The translations under genes were made by a program, and so were the position numbers. Source: Polynucleobacter necessarius (lineage in GTDB: Bacteria > Pseudomonadota > Gammaproteobacteria > Burkholderiales > Burkholderiaceae). From it: a stretch of DNA of 64,000 nucleotides. The notes below the pieces were generated by a model, which searched no databases, was not told where the DNA came from, and was given only the letters and a program-made list of their open reading frames with translations. Location: the NCBI RefSeq assembly GCF_900095215.1, contig NZ_LT606949.1:1152690-1216689 (forward strand), in the 5' to 3' direction. Of this stretch, positions 27,685-37,079 are shown in pieces (position 1 is the stretch's first letter; the number at the start of each line of letters is the position of its first letter).

Positions 27685-28345
27685 ATGCTCCCTTGTATTG
27701 CATTAGAAACCAACCCCCACCCAACCGCTGCCATTATTTGGCTGCATGGCCTTGGTGCTGATGGCAATGATTTTGTGCCGATCGTCCCCGAACTAAAACT
27801 CACCGGATGCCCTAGAATTCGCTTCGTATTTCCGAGTGCGCCAAGCATGCCAGTTACCCTCAACGGCGGCTATGTAATGCCAGCCTGGTATGACATTATC
27901 GGCAGAAACCTCATGGATCAAGAAGACGCTGCTGGTATTCAGAAATCAGCTACAGCCATCATTAAGCTAATCAAAAAAAGAGGCTGATCGCGGATATCAC
28001 AAGATTGTCTTGGCGGGCTTTTCACAGGGCTGCGCAATGGCGCTACATATTGGCTTGCGTTTTCCACACAAGCTGGCAGGCATCATCGCTTTATCAGGCT
28101 ACCTACCCTTAGCAATGACCGCTAATATTGAAAAGCATTCGGCTAACTCAAGCACACCCATCTTTATGGCGCATGGCACTTTTGATCCCGTGGTGACATT
28201 TGATCGCGCTCAAGCATCTCATGTCATGCTAGAAACAATGGGTTCTCAGGTAGATTGGAATGAATATCCCATGGAGCACTCTGTCAATCATGAAGAGCTT
28301 ATGGATATTTCTCGCTTTTTACAGCGAGTACTGACAACTACATAA
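27685..28345 (+). pseudogene. Carboxylesterase/phospholipase (alpha/beta hydrolase 2), frameshifted
   Basis: The N-terminal part has the oxyanion motif IIWLHGLGADGNDFVPI. At the A7 run near 27973-27979 the frame shifts; with one A fewer it reads IKKEADRGYHKIVLAGFSQG, carrying the nucleophile serine in GFSQG. The rest has the catalytic Asp (AHGTFDPVV) and His (YPMEHSVNHEE) to 28345. The full length would be about 219 residues, normal for this family. It has one lesion, in a homopolymer. Confidence 0.82.
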
Positions 28346-28742
28346 GTCCATCTGCAATCAATTTAACGTCAGCAATCAGCAAAAAGAATTTCACTATACG
28401 GTAATACCCCTTCATTGAGATTCGCTTTGCCAAATAAAATCCAAAATAGACGCCAATAGGTACACAAGGCAATAGGATGATTGAGGTTGCTAATTGCCGG
28501 TAGTTAAGCAAGTCTAAATAAGCATAAGGACCTAACTTTCCAAAATTGATGATGGTAAAAAAGACACCCCAGGTCGATGTATAGACCATTGGCAACAGCT
28601 TTTCCCTCAGCATATAAACCGTAATTGGTGGACCGCCAATGTGGGCGACAAAGGAAGTAAATCCAAAGGATGAGGCGATCATTGTTTTAGTGTATCCCTG
28701 ATTGTGGTTAAAACCAAAATCAATTAAAAGAAAAAGGCTCAC
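28338..28742 (-). pseudogene. TauE/SafE (sulfite exporter-like) permease, C-terminal remnant
   Basis: About 125 C-terminal residues are readable: IASSFGFTSFVAHIGGPPIT (the family's second conserved repeat) and three membrane helices ending FLLIADVKLIADGLM. The N-terminal half, with the first repeat, is absent; upstream the frame merges into the terminator of the TRAP gene at 28731-28755. It is a 5'-truncated remnant and its stop overlaps the esterase end. Confidence 0.8.
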
Positions 28743-28755
28743 ATGGAGCCTTTTT
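28731..28755 (-). terminator. Terminator of the TRAP substrate-binding protein gene
   Basis: AAAAAGGCTC at 28731-28740 pairs with GAGCCTTTTT at 28746-28755 around ACATG. On the minus strand the stem is followed by a T-run, 17 bases after the TAA of the TRAP gene. Confidence 0.85.
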
Positions 28756-28771
28756 TCCAGAGAGTTTTCCC

Positions 28772-29854
28772 TTAAAGCTTCTTACTAAAACTATATTTTG
28801 AAAAAGCTTGCTCAGCTACATTGAACCACTGAGCCTCCATGTTTCGGAATGCACGATAGTCTTCAAAAATCTTTTTAAACTGAGGATTTTTTGCAGACTC
28901 TTCCGCATAAGTTTCCTGGCTGGCCTTAAAGCAAGCATCCAAAACAGTGGTATTAAATTTACGCAGTACAGCACCATTTTGCAACAGTCGCTGCAATGCA
29001 GGCGGGTTAAGCGCATCGTACTTGGCGCACATATCGGTATGCGCCTCAAAACAGGCGGCCTCCCATGCAGCCTTATAAGCCGGCGGCAAAGAGTCCCACT
29101 GCTTCTTATTAACTAAAAATGAAAGCCCGGCTGCGCCCTCCCAGAAGGCTGGATAGTAATAATTCTTCGCTACTTTTGCTAAGCCTAATTTCTCATCATC
29201 ATATGGACCAACAAATTCTGCGGCATCAATCGTGCCCTTTTCTAAGGCGGAATAAATCTCGCCCGCAGGTAGCTGCTGTGGAACCACACCGAGTTTTGAG
29301 AGCACCTGCCCCGCAAAACCAGCAATACGGAATTTCAGTCCTTTTAAATCCTCTGGTGATTTAATTTCTTTACGAAACCAGCCGCCCATTTGCGTACCAG
29401 TTTGGCCACCCAAAAAATTAACAATATTGTAACTAGCGTAGAGCTCACGCATCAACTTCATGCCGTTGCCATGAAGCATCCAAGCGGACTGTTGTCTAGC
29501 AGTCATTCCAAAAGGGACGGCAGTATCAAATATAAAAGCGCTGTTTTTACCCAAGTAGTAATAACTCGCCGTATACCCACACTCCACCGTACCGTTTTGC
29601 ACCGCATCGAGTACTTGAAGCGCTGGGACCACCTCTCCAGCGGCAAATACTTTGACATTAAATTTGCCATCAGTTGCTTTACGTAGAGCGCTTGCAAATA
29701 CTTCTGGCGTGCCAAATAAAGTATCTAATGATTTAGGGAAGCTGGATACCAAACGCCAGTTTAGGGTTGGTAAATTTTGCGCTATCGATGGGGCAGCTAA
29801 CGCTGCGGCGCCAGCACCAATAGTGGCTTTCTTTAAAAATGAACGTCTTTGCAT
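28772..29854 (-). CDS. TRAP transporter substrate-binding protein (DctP family, Tat-exported)
   Basis: The 360-residue protein begins MQRRSFLKKATIGAGAAALA, a twin-arginine signal peptide. The mature part has the DctP fold segments WFRKEIKSPEDLKGLKFRIA and QQLPAGEIYSALEKGTIDAA, including the arginine (FRIAG) that contacts the carboxylate of the ligand. Relatives bind alpha-keto acids or lactate. No DctQ or DctM permease gene is nearby in this window, so it must use permeases encoded elsewhere or be orphaned. It ends with a strong terminator and is alone. Confidence 0.93.
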   Translation of the reverse strand: MQRRSFLKKATIGAGAAALAAPSIAQNLPTLNWRLVSSFPKSLDTLFGTPEVFASALRKATDGKFNVKVFAAGEVVPALQVLDAVQNGTVECGYTASYYYLGKNSAFIFDTAVPFGMTARQQSAWMLHGNGMKLMRELYASYNIVNFLGGQTGTQMGGWFRKEIKSPEDLKGLKFRIAGFAGQVLSKLGVVPQQLPAGEIYSALEKGTIDAAEFVGPYDDEKLGLAKVAKNYYYPAFWEGAAGLSFLVNKKQWDSLPPAYKAAWEAACFEAHTDMCAKYDALNPPALQRLLQNGAVLRKFNTTVLDACFKASQETYAEESAKNPQFKKIFEDYRAFRNMEAQWFNVAEQAFSKYSFSKKL

Positions 29855-29904
29855 TACCGCTCTCCCCTTTAAAAAAATAGTAAGTTTGTATTTAGCTACT
29901 GCGT

Positions 29905-31251
29905 TTATTTTCCACCAACTGTCATGGAGCTCAACAGAATCGATCCTGTTTCCTTAGTGCCACGAATGAGTGTGTCGCTGCCGATGAGCTGAATATCCAT
30001 CAACATGTCTCGCAAGTTGCCGGCAATTGTTACTTCCTCAACAGGATATTGAATTTCACCATTCTCCACCCAGTAACCAAATGCGCCGCGAGAGTAGTCG
30101 CCCGTGACGTAATTGACGCCCTGACCCATTAACTCAGTGACCAATAATCCAGTGCCCATTTCTTTTAATAAGGCAGGCAAACCCCCTTTTGGGGGTTTCT
30201 TACTCTTTAATGTGAGATGGTGTGAGCCTCCAGCATTACCGGTAGTTTGCATACCCAATTTACGAGCGGAATAAGTCGATAAAAAATATCCTTCCAGGAT
30301 TCCCCTATCCACGACAGTACGGGCAGAGGTTTTGACACCCTCCTCGTCAAACGGTGCACTACCCATCATTGACCTCAAATGCGGCTCTTCAAACAAGCTG
30401 ACATGCTTTGGCAATACCTGCTTACCTAAACTGTCGAACAGAAAACTAGAGCGACGATACAAGGCACCCCCTGATACAGCCTGCACCAAGCCGCCCAATA
30501 GACCAGCAGCTAAAGGCGCTTCAAAAATCACAGGGCAACGTCGTGTCGTTAATGACCTCGCCTTAAGACGCGACAGGGCTCGCTCTGCCGCATATTTCCC
30601 AATGGCGACAGGGTCAGCCAATTCCCCAGGAATGCGAGAACTGGAATACCAGTCATCGCGTTGCATATGCGCTTTCTTACCACCTTCGCTAGCAATTGGC
30701 GCGCAAGAAATATAGTGGCGAGAAAATGGATATCCGCCCATAAATCCATGTGTTGTCCCCATCATGAAATGCGCATGGTGCGCAGATACAGAAGCGCCAT
30801 CACTATTCTGAATTTGCTTACTTACAGAAAATGCAGCGCCTTCGGCGCTTCGCGCGATTTCGATAGCGCCGGCCGCATCGATATTCCAAGGATGAAATAA
30901 ATCGAGATCTAGTGGATTTTTTTCTAAGAGTTCAGCTTCAGCCGGTCCCGCGCAAATATCTTCCGCTGTATGTTGCGCAATGTGATAAGCGGCGTCTACC
31001 GTCGCCTTCAAAGATTCTTTCGAAAAGTCGCTCGTGCTGGCATTGCCTCGCTGATGCCCCAAAAACACAGTAACGCCTACCTGCTTATCTAGGCTTTGCT
31101 CAATGATCTCCACTTCGCCTTTGCGAACGGTAACCGAGAGGCCTTGCCCCTCAGAAATTTCAGCTACGGCATCTGAAGCACCCGTTCTTTTGGCCTCTTT
31201 GAGCATGAAATCGATGATTTCTTGAAACTGGTTAGATGTGTATGTAAACAT
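29905..31251 (-). CDS. pmbA: Metalloprotease PmbA/TldE
   Basis: The 448-residue protein is the TldE/PmbA subunit of the TldD-TldE heterodimeric metalloprotease, which trims peptides such as microcin B17 and CcdA. Typical segments are EISEGQGLSVTVRKGEVEII near residue 27, RRCPVIFEAPLAAGLLGGLV near 237, and GGSHHLTLKSKK and GVNYVTGDYSRGAFGYWVEN in the C-terminal half. Length matches the family. It is divergent from the broken mog gene with 26 bases between starts. Confidence 0.93.
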   Translation of the reverse strand: MFTYTSNQFQEIIDFMLKEAKRTGASDAVAEISEGQGLSVTVRKGEVEIIEQSLDKQVGVTVFLGHQRGNASTSDFSKESLKATVDAAYHIAQHTAEDICAGPAEAELLEKNPLDLDLFHPWNIDAAGAIEIARSAEGAAFSVSKQIQNSDGASVSAHHAHFMMGTTHGFMGGYPFSRHYISCAPIASEGGKKAHMQRDDWYSSSRIPGELADPVAIGKYAAERALSRLKARSLTTRRCPVIFEAPLAAGLLGGLVQAVSGGALYRRSSFLFDSLGKQVLPKHVSLFEEPHLRSMMGSAPFDEEGVKTSARTVVDRGILEGYFLSTYSARKLGMQTTGNAGGSHHLTLKSKKPPKGGLPALLKEMGTGLLVTELMGQGVNYVTGDYSRGAFGYWVENGEIQYPVEEVTIAGNLRDMLMDIQLIGSDTLIRGTKETGSILLSSMTVGGK

Positions 31252-31277
31252 ACCCTAATAATAGCTAGAATAGAAAC

Positions 31278-31909
31278 ATGAAGCATACCGAAGCCCTAAA
31301 CGAAACAGCCAAAATGAGGTCACAATCGGCCTCATTTCCATCTCAGATCGCGCCAGCAAGGGCGTCTACCAAGATGAAGGCATCCCTGCCCTACAAACCT
31401 GGTTGATGAAGGCGATTAGCAACCCCTGCGTATTTCATGAGCGCTTAATTGCTGATGAATCCGAGATCATTACTGAAACGATCGTAGAGCTGGTAGATGA
31501 GCTGGGCTGTGATCTGATGCTCACCACAGGCGGCACAGGCCTCTCAAAACAGGACGTCACTCCAGAAGCGACGCGCGACGCCAGCACCCGTGAAATGCCC
31601 GGTTTTGGCGAACAAATGCGCCAAATTAGCTTGAACTTTGTACCTACCGCAATTCTGTCGAGACAAACCGCCGTCCTTCGGGAGATTGATGGGCATGCCG
31701 CCCTAGTCATCAATTTTCCCGGACAACCTAAAGCGATTGCAGAAACACTCGAAGGCCTCAAAGATGAAGACCGCAAATCGATTGTTCCCGGTATTTATGC
31801 CGCCGTACCTTACTGCGTCGATTTAATTGGCGGCCCTTATATCGAGGCGAATGAGTCAGTCATTAAAGTCTTCAGACCCAAGAGTGCTATTAAAAAAATA
31901 AGTCAATGA
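31278..31909 (+). pseudogene. mog: Molybdopterin adenylyltransferase Mog, frameshift near start
   Basis: The ATG at 31278 gives KHTEALNETAK and then leaves the family frame. One base lost near 31315 explains this: the next frame reads EVTIGLISISDRASKGVYQD and runs to TAA 31909. The body has the MoCF motif LMLTTGGTGLSKQDVTPEAT and VINFPGQPKAIAETLEGL, as in MogA, which adenylates molybdopterin before molybdenum insertion. An internal ATG at 31403 would remove the first strands and Ser/Asp residues, so rescue is unlikely. Only the first ten codons are affected. Confidence 0.8.
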
Positions 31910-31937
31910 AAAAAGGTCCGCATTGCGGACCTTTTTT
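31909..31937 (+). terminator. Terminator between mog and orn
   Basis: AAAAAAGGTCCGC at 31909-31921 pairs with GCGGACCTTTTTT at 31925-31937 around ATT. It is symmetrical and serves both convergent genes. Confidence 0.9.
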
Positions 31938-31970
31938 CTTACCTCGTCAAACCAGTTAATCTCTTGTTAC

Positions 31971-32567
31971 TTACTGCGGAAGCGGGACGATAAATTTCTC
32001 GCGATAATACTTCAACTCCTCAATCGATTCTTCAATATCTGCCAGAGCAGTGTGCGCCTGCTTCTTAGTAAAGCCTTTAACCAATTCCGGATGCCAGCGT
32101 TTGCACAACTCTTTTAGCGTCGATACATCGATATTTCGATAATGAAAGTAAGCCTCTAGCTTAGGCATGTACTTCGCCATAAAACGTCTATCCTGCCAAA
32201 TCGTATTGTTACACATTGGAGCAATGCCAGGTTTAATGTATTTTTTTAAGAAGGCTATGCACTCCGCCTCGACAGTAGCCTCATCTTGAGTAGATGCCTT
32301 CACTTTATCTATCAAACCAGAGCGCCCATGAGTGCCTTTATTCCAGGCATCCATCGCGTCCAAAACCGCATCCTCTTGATGCACTACCCAAACGGGCGCC
32401 GTGGCGATGGTATTGAGATGGGCGTCCGTGACAATAATGGCAATCTCCAAAATCCGCTCATTCTCGGGATTGAGGCCTGACATCTCCATATCCACCCAAA
32501 TGAGATGCTCATTGGCTGGCGCCGGTTTACGTTTTGGTACTGCCGAAGGGTTAATTTGCTCGCTCAT
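31971..32567 (-). CDS. orn: Oligoribonuclease
   Basis: This DEDDh 3'-5' exonuclease clears 2-5 nt RNAs and pGpG. The 198-residue protein has [20 protein letters not shown] (first Asp/Glu pair), [12 protein letters not shown] (second Asp), and [18 protein letters not shown] (His and last Asp). The C-terminus is normal. Relatives often have GNS where this reads NNT, a tolerated position. It is essential in many proteobacteria and is intact. It is divergent from the M48 gene with 15 bases between starts. Confidence 0.96.
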   Translation of the reverse strand: MSEQINPSAVPKRKPAPANEHLIWVDMEMSGLNPENERILEIAIIVTDAHLNTIATAPVWVVHQEDAVLDAMDAWNKGTHGRSGLIDKVKASTQDEATVEAECIAFLKKYIKPGIAPMCNNTIWQDRRFMAKYMPKLEAYFHYRNIDVSTLKELCKRWHPELVKGFTKKQAHTALADIEESIEELKYYREKFIVPLPQ

Positions 32568-32582
32568 ATCTATAATGATCTC

Positions 32583-33833
32583 ATGACATTCACAATTATT
32601 TTTCTAATCGCTTTTATCGCTAGTTTTAGCCTACGCCACTGGCTCTCTCAACGCCAAATTCGCTATGTAGCGCAACATCGAGATGCCGTTCCTGTGGATT
32701 TCGTTGAAAATGTAACTTTAGCTGAACATCAAAAAGCGGCTGACTACACTATCGCTAAATTACGACTTGGTATTTTAGAGAATGGAGTCAGCGCCGTTAT
32801 TTTAATTGGCTTCACCTTATTGGGTGGACTTCAAATTCTGAATATGGCATTGCTGCAGCTCTTGGGTGAAGGCATTGACCAGCAGATCGCCTTATTGGTA
32901 TCCATTGTGATCATCTCCGGGATACTAAATATTCCCTTCTCCTGGTACAAGCAATTCCACTTAGAGGAACGTTTTGGCTTTAATCGGATGGGCAAAAAAC
33001 TCTTTTTCTCGGATATGTTTAAGGGCATGGCAGTTGGCGGCGCGATTGGCATTCCGCTACTCTGGGTGATTTTGACTTTAATGGCGAAGGCAGGTAATGT
33101 ATGGTGGCTATGGGCATGGGCGGCTTTAACCGCGTTTAGTTTTCTTATGCAGTGGGTCTTTCCCGCTTTTATCGCCCCACTCTTTAATCAATTTCAAGCC
33201 CTAGAAGACGGGGCCTTAAAGACGCAAATTGAAGCACTACTCACACGCTGTGACTTTGCGAGCCAAGGGTTGTTCGTGATGGATGGCAGTAAGCGTAGCG
33301 CTCATGGCAATGCATTCTTTGCCGGCATGGGCAAAGCCAAACGCATTGTGTTTTTTGATACTTTGATTGAAAAGCTCAACCCAGGCGAAGTGGAGGCGGC
33401 CCTCGCCCATGAGCTGGGCCACTTCAAATGCAAACACATTCGCAAACGTCTCTTGGTTTCATTTGTATTGAGTTTTGCGATGTTCGCCCTCTTGGGCTGG
33501 ATCAGCACTAAAGCCTGGTTCTATGACTTAGGCGTGATACCCAATCTCAACGGCTATAACGGCGGCCTCGCATTGGCGCTCTTTATGTTGGTATCACCAG
33601 TGTTTAGCTTCTTCTTTACACCTCTTTCTAGCCTAGCATCGCGCAAACATGAATATGAAGCCGATGACTTTGCCGCTGAAAAATCTTCTGCAAAGGATCT
33701 GATTACCGCGCTAGTAAAGCTGTATCAAGACAATGCTTCAACCCTAACGCCAGATCCGATCTATACCGCCTTCTATAGCTCGCATCCCCCTGCTCCATTG
33801 CGCATCGCCAACTTACAACGGTTTAGCTCCTAA
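32583..33833 (+). CDS. M48 family metallopeptidase (Ste24/CAAX protease-like)
   Basis: The 416-residue integral membrane protein has several helices, the zinc motif [14 protein letters not shown] near residue 275 and the downstream zinc ligand in [15 protein letters not shown] near 357, in the order of Ste24 type I CAAX proteases. Bacterial members act in membrane-protein quality control; farnesylated substrates are not expected. The ATG at 32583 is chosen over upstream in-frame codons because those would overlap the orn gene. It is followed two bases later by rsgA. Confidence 0.92.
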   Translation: MTFTIIFLIAFIASFSLRHWLSQRQIRYVAQHRDAVPVDFVENVTLAEHQKAADYTIAKLRLGILENGVSAVILIGFTLLGGLQILNMALLQLLGEGIDQQIALLVSIVIISGILNIPFSWYKQFHLEERFGFNRMGKKLFFSDMFKGMAVGGAIGIPLLWVILTLMAKAGNVWWLWAWAALTAFSFLMQWVFPAFIAPLFNQFQALEDGALKTQIEALLTRCDFASQGLFVMDGSKRSAHGNAFFAGMGKAKRIVFFDTLIEKLNPGEVEAALAHELGHFKCKHIRKRLLVSFVLSFAMFALLGWISTKAWFYDLGVIPNLNGYNGGLALALFMLVSPVFSFFFTPLSSLASRKHEYEADDFAAEKSSAKDLITALVKLYQDNASTLTPDPIYTAFYSSHPPAPLRIANLQRFSS

Positions 33834-33835
33834 CG

Positions 33836-34849
33836 ATGGAACAGTTTCATGCGCTACTGATTGCCTCCTATGGAAGGCATTATTTAGCGCAGCGTTTAAT
33901 TACTGATGCCTGTGGTCATGACTCTCCTAGCGGCCCATTAATTCAAGTCAGCACGCCAGCCAAGCAACACATTGGTGCTGTGGGTGACCGCATGTTGTTG
34001 GAAATGACTTCAGCCGATCAAGCGCGCATTATTCAAATTGAGCCTCGCGAAAATTTACTCTATCGCTCGGATGCGGTTAAGAGCAAGTTGATCGCATCAA
34101 ACGTGGATCAAATTCTGGTAGTGCTTGCAACACAACCCGCCTTCTCACCCGACCTGTTGGGTAGAGCGGTTGTAGCTGCCGAAGCCAATCAAATTGGCTT
34201 GCACATCTTGCTCAATAAATGCGATTTCAAAGATAATTTGGTGCAAGCGCGCAAAATCATTGAACCATATGCGCGCATGGGATACCAAGTAAGTGAAGTC
34301 TCCGCCAAATTTGACTCAGCCTCTATTGATGCATTGCGTCCCATCTTGCAAGGCAAGGTCTCTGTTTTTTTGGGCCAGTCTGGTATGGGCAAATCCAGCT
34401 TGCTCAATGCCTGGATTCCAAATGCCGCTGCGCTAACTCAAGAATATTCCGTGCGTTTAGATACCGGCAAGCACACTACTACTGCCTGTCGTTACTTTGA
34501 ACTACCAGAAACTTGGGGTAGAGGTGAAACTGGTAAGCTTGGCGCACTGATCGACTCTCCAGGCTTTCAGGAGTTTGGTTTAGCCCACATGTCAGTCAGC
34601 GAATTGCAGCATGCGTTTAGAGAATTCAAAGACCTACTCGGTAAATGTCGCTTTCATAACTGCGCCCATTTATCTGAGCCTGATTGCGCGGTACGAGAAG
34701 CGGTAGACAGAAATGAAATAGCGCCAGAAAGACTGGCGCTATTTAGACAGCTGCATTCGGCTTCAAAAACAGCCGATGTGCAAATTCAGGGAATTAGCCA
34801 AGCCAAAGAGCGATGGTCAGCATTAGCAACAACGCCATCCAAGCAATAA
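33836..34849 (+). CDS. rsgA: Ribosome small subunit-dependent GTPase A
   Basis: RsgA is the circularly permuted GTPase that checks maturation of the 30S subunit. The 337-residue protein has the G motifs in permuted order: LLNKCDF (G4) near residue 123, GQSGMGKSSLLNAWIP (G1) near 180, and LIDSPGFQEF (G3) near 240. A zinc knuckle follows: CRFHNCAHLSEPDCAV. Its 3' end overlaps the convergent gene at 34794 by 56 bases, so the C-terminal residues (after about SKTADVQIQGISQ) may reflect a stop-codon change. It is otherwise intact. Confidence 0.95.
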   Translation: MEQFHALLIASYGRHYLAQRLITDACGHDSPSGPLIQVSTPAKQHIGAVGDRMLLEMTSADQARIIQIEPRENLLYRSDAVKSKLIASNVDQILVVLATQPAFSPDLLGRAVVAAEANQIGLHILLNKCDFKDNLVQARKIIEPYARMGYQVSEVSAKFDSASIDALRPILQGKVSVFLGQSGMGKSSLLNAWIPNAAALTQEYSVRLDTGKHTTTACRYFELPETWGRGETGKLGALIDSPGFQEFGLAHMSVSELQHAFREFKDLLGKCRFHNCAHLSEPDCAVREAVDRNEIAPERLALFRQLHSASKTADVQIQGISQAKERWSALATTPSKQ

Positions 34850-35753
34850 CCAAGCGCCATACCAACCCTACCGCGGAACGCATAGTGCGCTCAGTGGGCT
34901 CAAGACCCACCTCATACACTACTGGCTCACCCGCTTCAGCCATACGCAATGCCTCATCACTGTCAGGCTCGCTCATAGGTGCACCCAGGCGAACGCCTAG
35001 CGCGCCACTGCCGGCTGCCAAAATGACTGCTGATAATGCATAAGACCATTTTTGCGTGAGGTAACGCCAGCCATATACTGCGCCTTCGAAGTTACCCACA
35101 ATTGCAAAGCCCATGGCGGTAATGCGAGCGGGAACCCAATCCAACACGTAGAAGAAATGACGAGCAGATTCACTTAAGCTGAAATCCCCGCGATCAGACC
35201 AGCGCTGCGCAGCGATATCCGCCAAGCGATAAAGCACAACGCCTGCAGGACCCATTGGCATCATGAACCAGAACAGTACGCCAAAGACATGATGATGCGA
35301 ACCAATAATGGCGCGCTCCAAGGCCAATGAAATCACTTCCGTCTCAGTTAAATTAGATGCATCTAATTCAGGACCATACCACTCACCCAACGCTGCACGA
35401 GCGGCAGGCAAGTCATGCGCCTCTATCGCCTCATGTACCACGGTAAACGAATGACTGAACTGACGAAAGCCAAAAAATAAATACACAATGACGATGTTCC
35501 AGATGAAACCCAAGATAGGAAACGTCACCATACAGGTAACGTAGACAATGAAGACTAAAAAGGTTGGCAGTATGAACACCACCATGCAGGCCATGCGAGC
35601 GCCGACAGGACTTGCACCCTCCTCAGACTTGCCACCGAACTCAGCGGCGACCCAATCTAACCAGCGAGCACAGATACGCGCAATCCAATGGTTTGACGTC
35701 ACCGGGCGATATTGCTCAGCAATGAGGGCGCAGAGAATAGAAAAGAAAGTCAT
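34794..35753 (-). CDS. CobD/CbiB-family (AmpE-like) membrane protein
   Basis: The 319-residue protein begins SILCALIAEQYRPVTSNHWI and has about four membrane helices, with EVISLALERAIIGSHHHVFG and FYVLDWVPARITAMGFAIVG as the CobD/CbiB-like core. In Burkholderiaceae this gene is annotated CobD/CbiB family and is usually not in a cobalamin cluster, so a role near the cell envelope (AmpE-like) is as likely as cobalamin synthesis. Its ATG overlaps the TGA of the broken NUDIX gene upstream (ATGA, 35750-35753), and its 3' end overlaps rsgA by 56 bases. Confidence 0.75.
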   Translation of the reverse strand: MTFFSILCALIAEQYRPVTSNHWIARICARWLDWVAAEFGGKSEEGASPVGARMACMVVFILPTFLVFIVYVTCMVTFPILGFIWNIVIVYLFFGFRQFSHSFTVVHEAIEAHDLPAARAALGEWYGPELDASNLTETEVISLALERAIIGSHHHVFGVLFWFMMPMGPAGVVLYRLADIAAQRWSDRGDFSLSESARHFFYVLDWVPARITAMGFAIVGNFEGAVYGWRYLTQKWSYALSAVILAAGSGALGVRLGAPMSEPDSDEALRMAEAGEPVVYEVGLEPTERTMRSAVGLVWRLVIAWMALLLMLTIALWLG

Positions 35754-36486
35754 ACTTTTAATAAATGATAAAGGTTACACAACATTCCCGCAGTAGCACC
35801 CCAAATAAAGCGGTCCTCATAAGGCATTGAATGCAAACGTCGTCCACCCTGCTCACTTTGCCACAACCTCACTTGATGATTAGCGGGGTCTAACAAAAAA
35901 ACTCAGGGGCACTTCAAAAACATCAGCCACTTCAAACTCATCCAAGACATATTCTGCCTGAGCCTGGACTAATCCTACTGCCGGAGTGACACTATAGCCA
36001 GAAACAGTTAAATACTGAGGTAAGTGACCAATAATCTCACCCGATCGGGATCGAGCCCAATTTCCTCCTGACTCTCACGTAAAGCAGGGTCATTAGGACT
36101 TTGATCTTTAGGATCCATCCGACCTCCGGTAAAACTAATCTGCCCAGCGTGATCACGTAAATGGTTCGTTCTTTGCGTTATTAATACCGATAAACCATCC
36201 TCTTTTCATAAAAGAGGAATGAGCACCGCTGTTTTAGTCACTTTTCCCGCAGCCTGTCGTTTGGCAATAATATCTGCCGCAATAACATGACGGTTCTCAT
36301 CCGTAATTTCAGGTTGCCATTGTGGCAGCGCTTGGAGACGCGCTCTCAAACCCGCTGGCTCTAGGACTCTTTTGCTACCTTTTTTTCATCAGCGCATACC
36401 TGATGAATTGGAATTGCCTGCGCATCAAATCCGGGAGGTGCGGCAACATTGATTGCATCATCTTCAGGGCTTGGGGTCTTGGGCAT
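35750..36486 (-). pseudogene. NUDIX hydrolase (CoA pyrophosphatase, NudL-like), broken
   Basis: From ATG 36486 the frame reads PSPEDDAINVAAPPGFDAQA, then breaks near 36370 by stop and frame change. The next frame gives EPAGLRARLQALPQWQPEIT and TKTAVLIPLL followed by TGA, then the NUDIX box region FTGGRMDPKDQ with ALRESQEEIGLDPD. Further frame changes follow near 36030 (PQYLTVSGYSVTPAVGLVQA) and near 35895. It ends AGMLCNLYHLLKV at TGA 35750. At least four lesions are present. The family splits CoA and other nucleotides. It is clearly dead. Confidence 0.85.
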
Positions 36487-36504
36487 GTTCATATTCTAAG
36501 GCAA

Positions 36505-36528
36505 CAAAAAAGGCGACCGAGGCCGCCT
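36505..36528 (-). terminator. Terminator of the rpsP-rimM-trmD-rplS operon
   Basis: AGGCG at 36511-36515 pairs with CGCCT at 36524-36528; on the minus strand the stem is followed by a run of six T. It lies 21 bases past the rplS stop. Confidence 0.7.
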
Positions 36529-36548
36529 GTTTTACTTCGATCCGATAT

Positions 36549-36944
36549 TTATTCTGAGGCTGGAGCTGCTGCTGCAGTCTTACGTGCAGGCAATTTCTCT
36601 TTAATACGCGCAGACTTACCTGAACGATCGCGCAAGTAGTACAACTTCGCACGACGTACATCACCGCGACGCTTCACTTCAATACCAGCGATCAATGGTG
36701 AGTAAGTTTGAAACGTACGCTCTACGCCTTCGCCAGAAGAAATCTTGCGAACGATAAAGCTGGAATTGAGTCCGCGATTACGCTTAGCAATCACAACGCC
36801 TTCAAAGGCCTGGGCACGCTTACGTGTACCCTCAACTACGTTAACGCTAACAACTACAGTGTCGCCAGGAACAAAGCTTGGCAATACTTTATTAGCACTT
36901 AAGCGAATAATTTCTTCTTGCTCAATTTTTTCGATCAAATTCAT
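36549..36944 (-). CDS. rplS: 50S ribosomal protein L19
   Basis: The 131-residue protein sits at the 30S-50S interface. It has the L19 segments [40 protein letters not shown] and [20 protein letters not shown] with [20 protein letters not shown]. The tail ([10 protein letters not shown]) is a usual betaproteobacterial extension. It is the last gene of the rpsP-rimM-trmD-rplS operon, 135 bases after trmD. Confidence 0.98.
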   Translation of the reverse strand: MNLIEKIEQEEIIRLSANKVLPSFVPGDTVVVSVNVVEGTRKRAQAFEGVVIAKRNRGLNSSFIVRKISSGEGVERTFQTYSPLIAGIEVKRRGDVRRAKLYYLRDRSGKSARIKEKLPARKTAAAAPASE

Positions 36945-37079
36945 TTTTAATCCTTAAACATCATATTAACGTTTAATCCCGAAACCGAAGTCAACGGACC
37001 TAATAGAGGATGCAGTTAAAACAATTTCACTAAACCAAAAACCAAACCACCCATTCACTTCCGCAACTACTAAAAGTAT

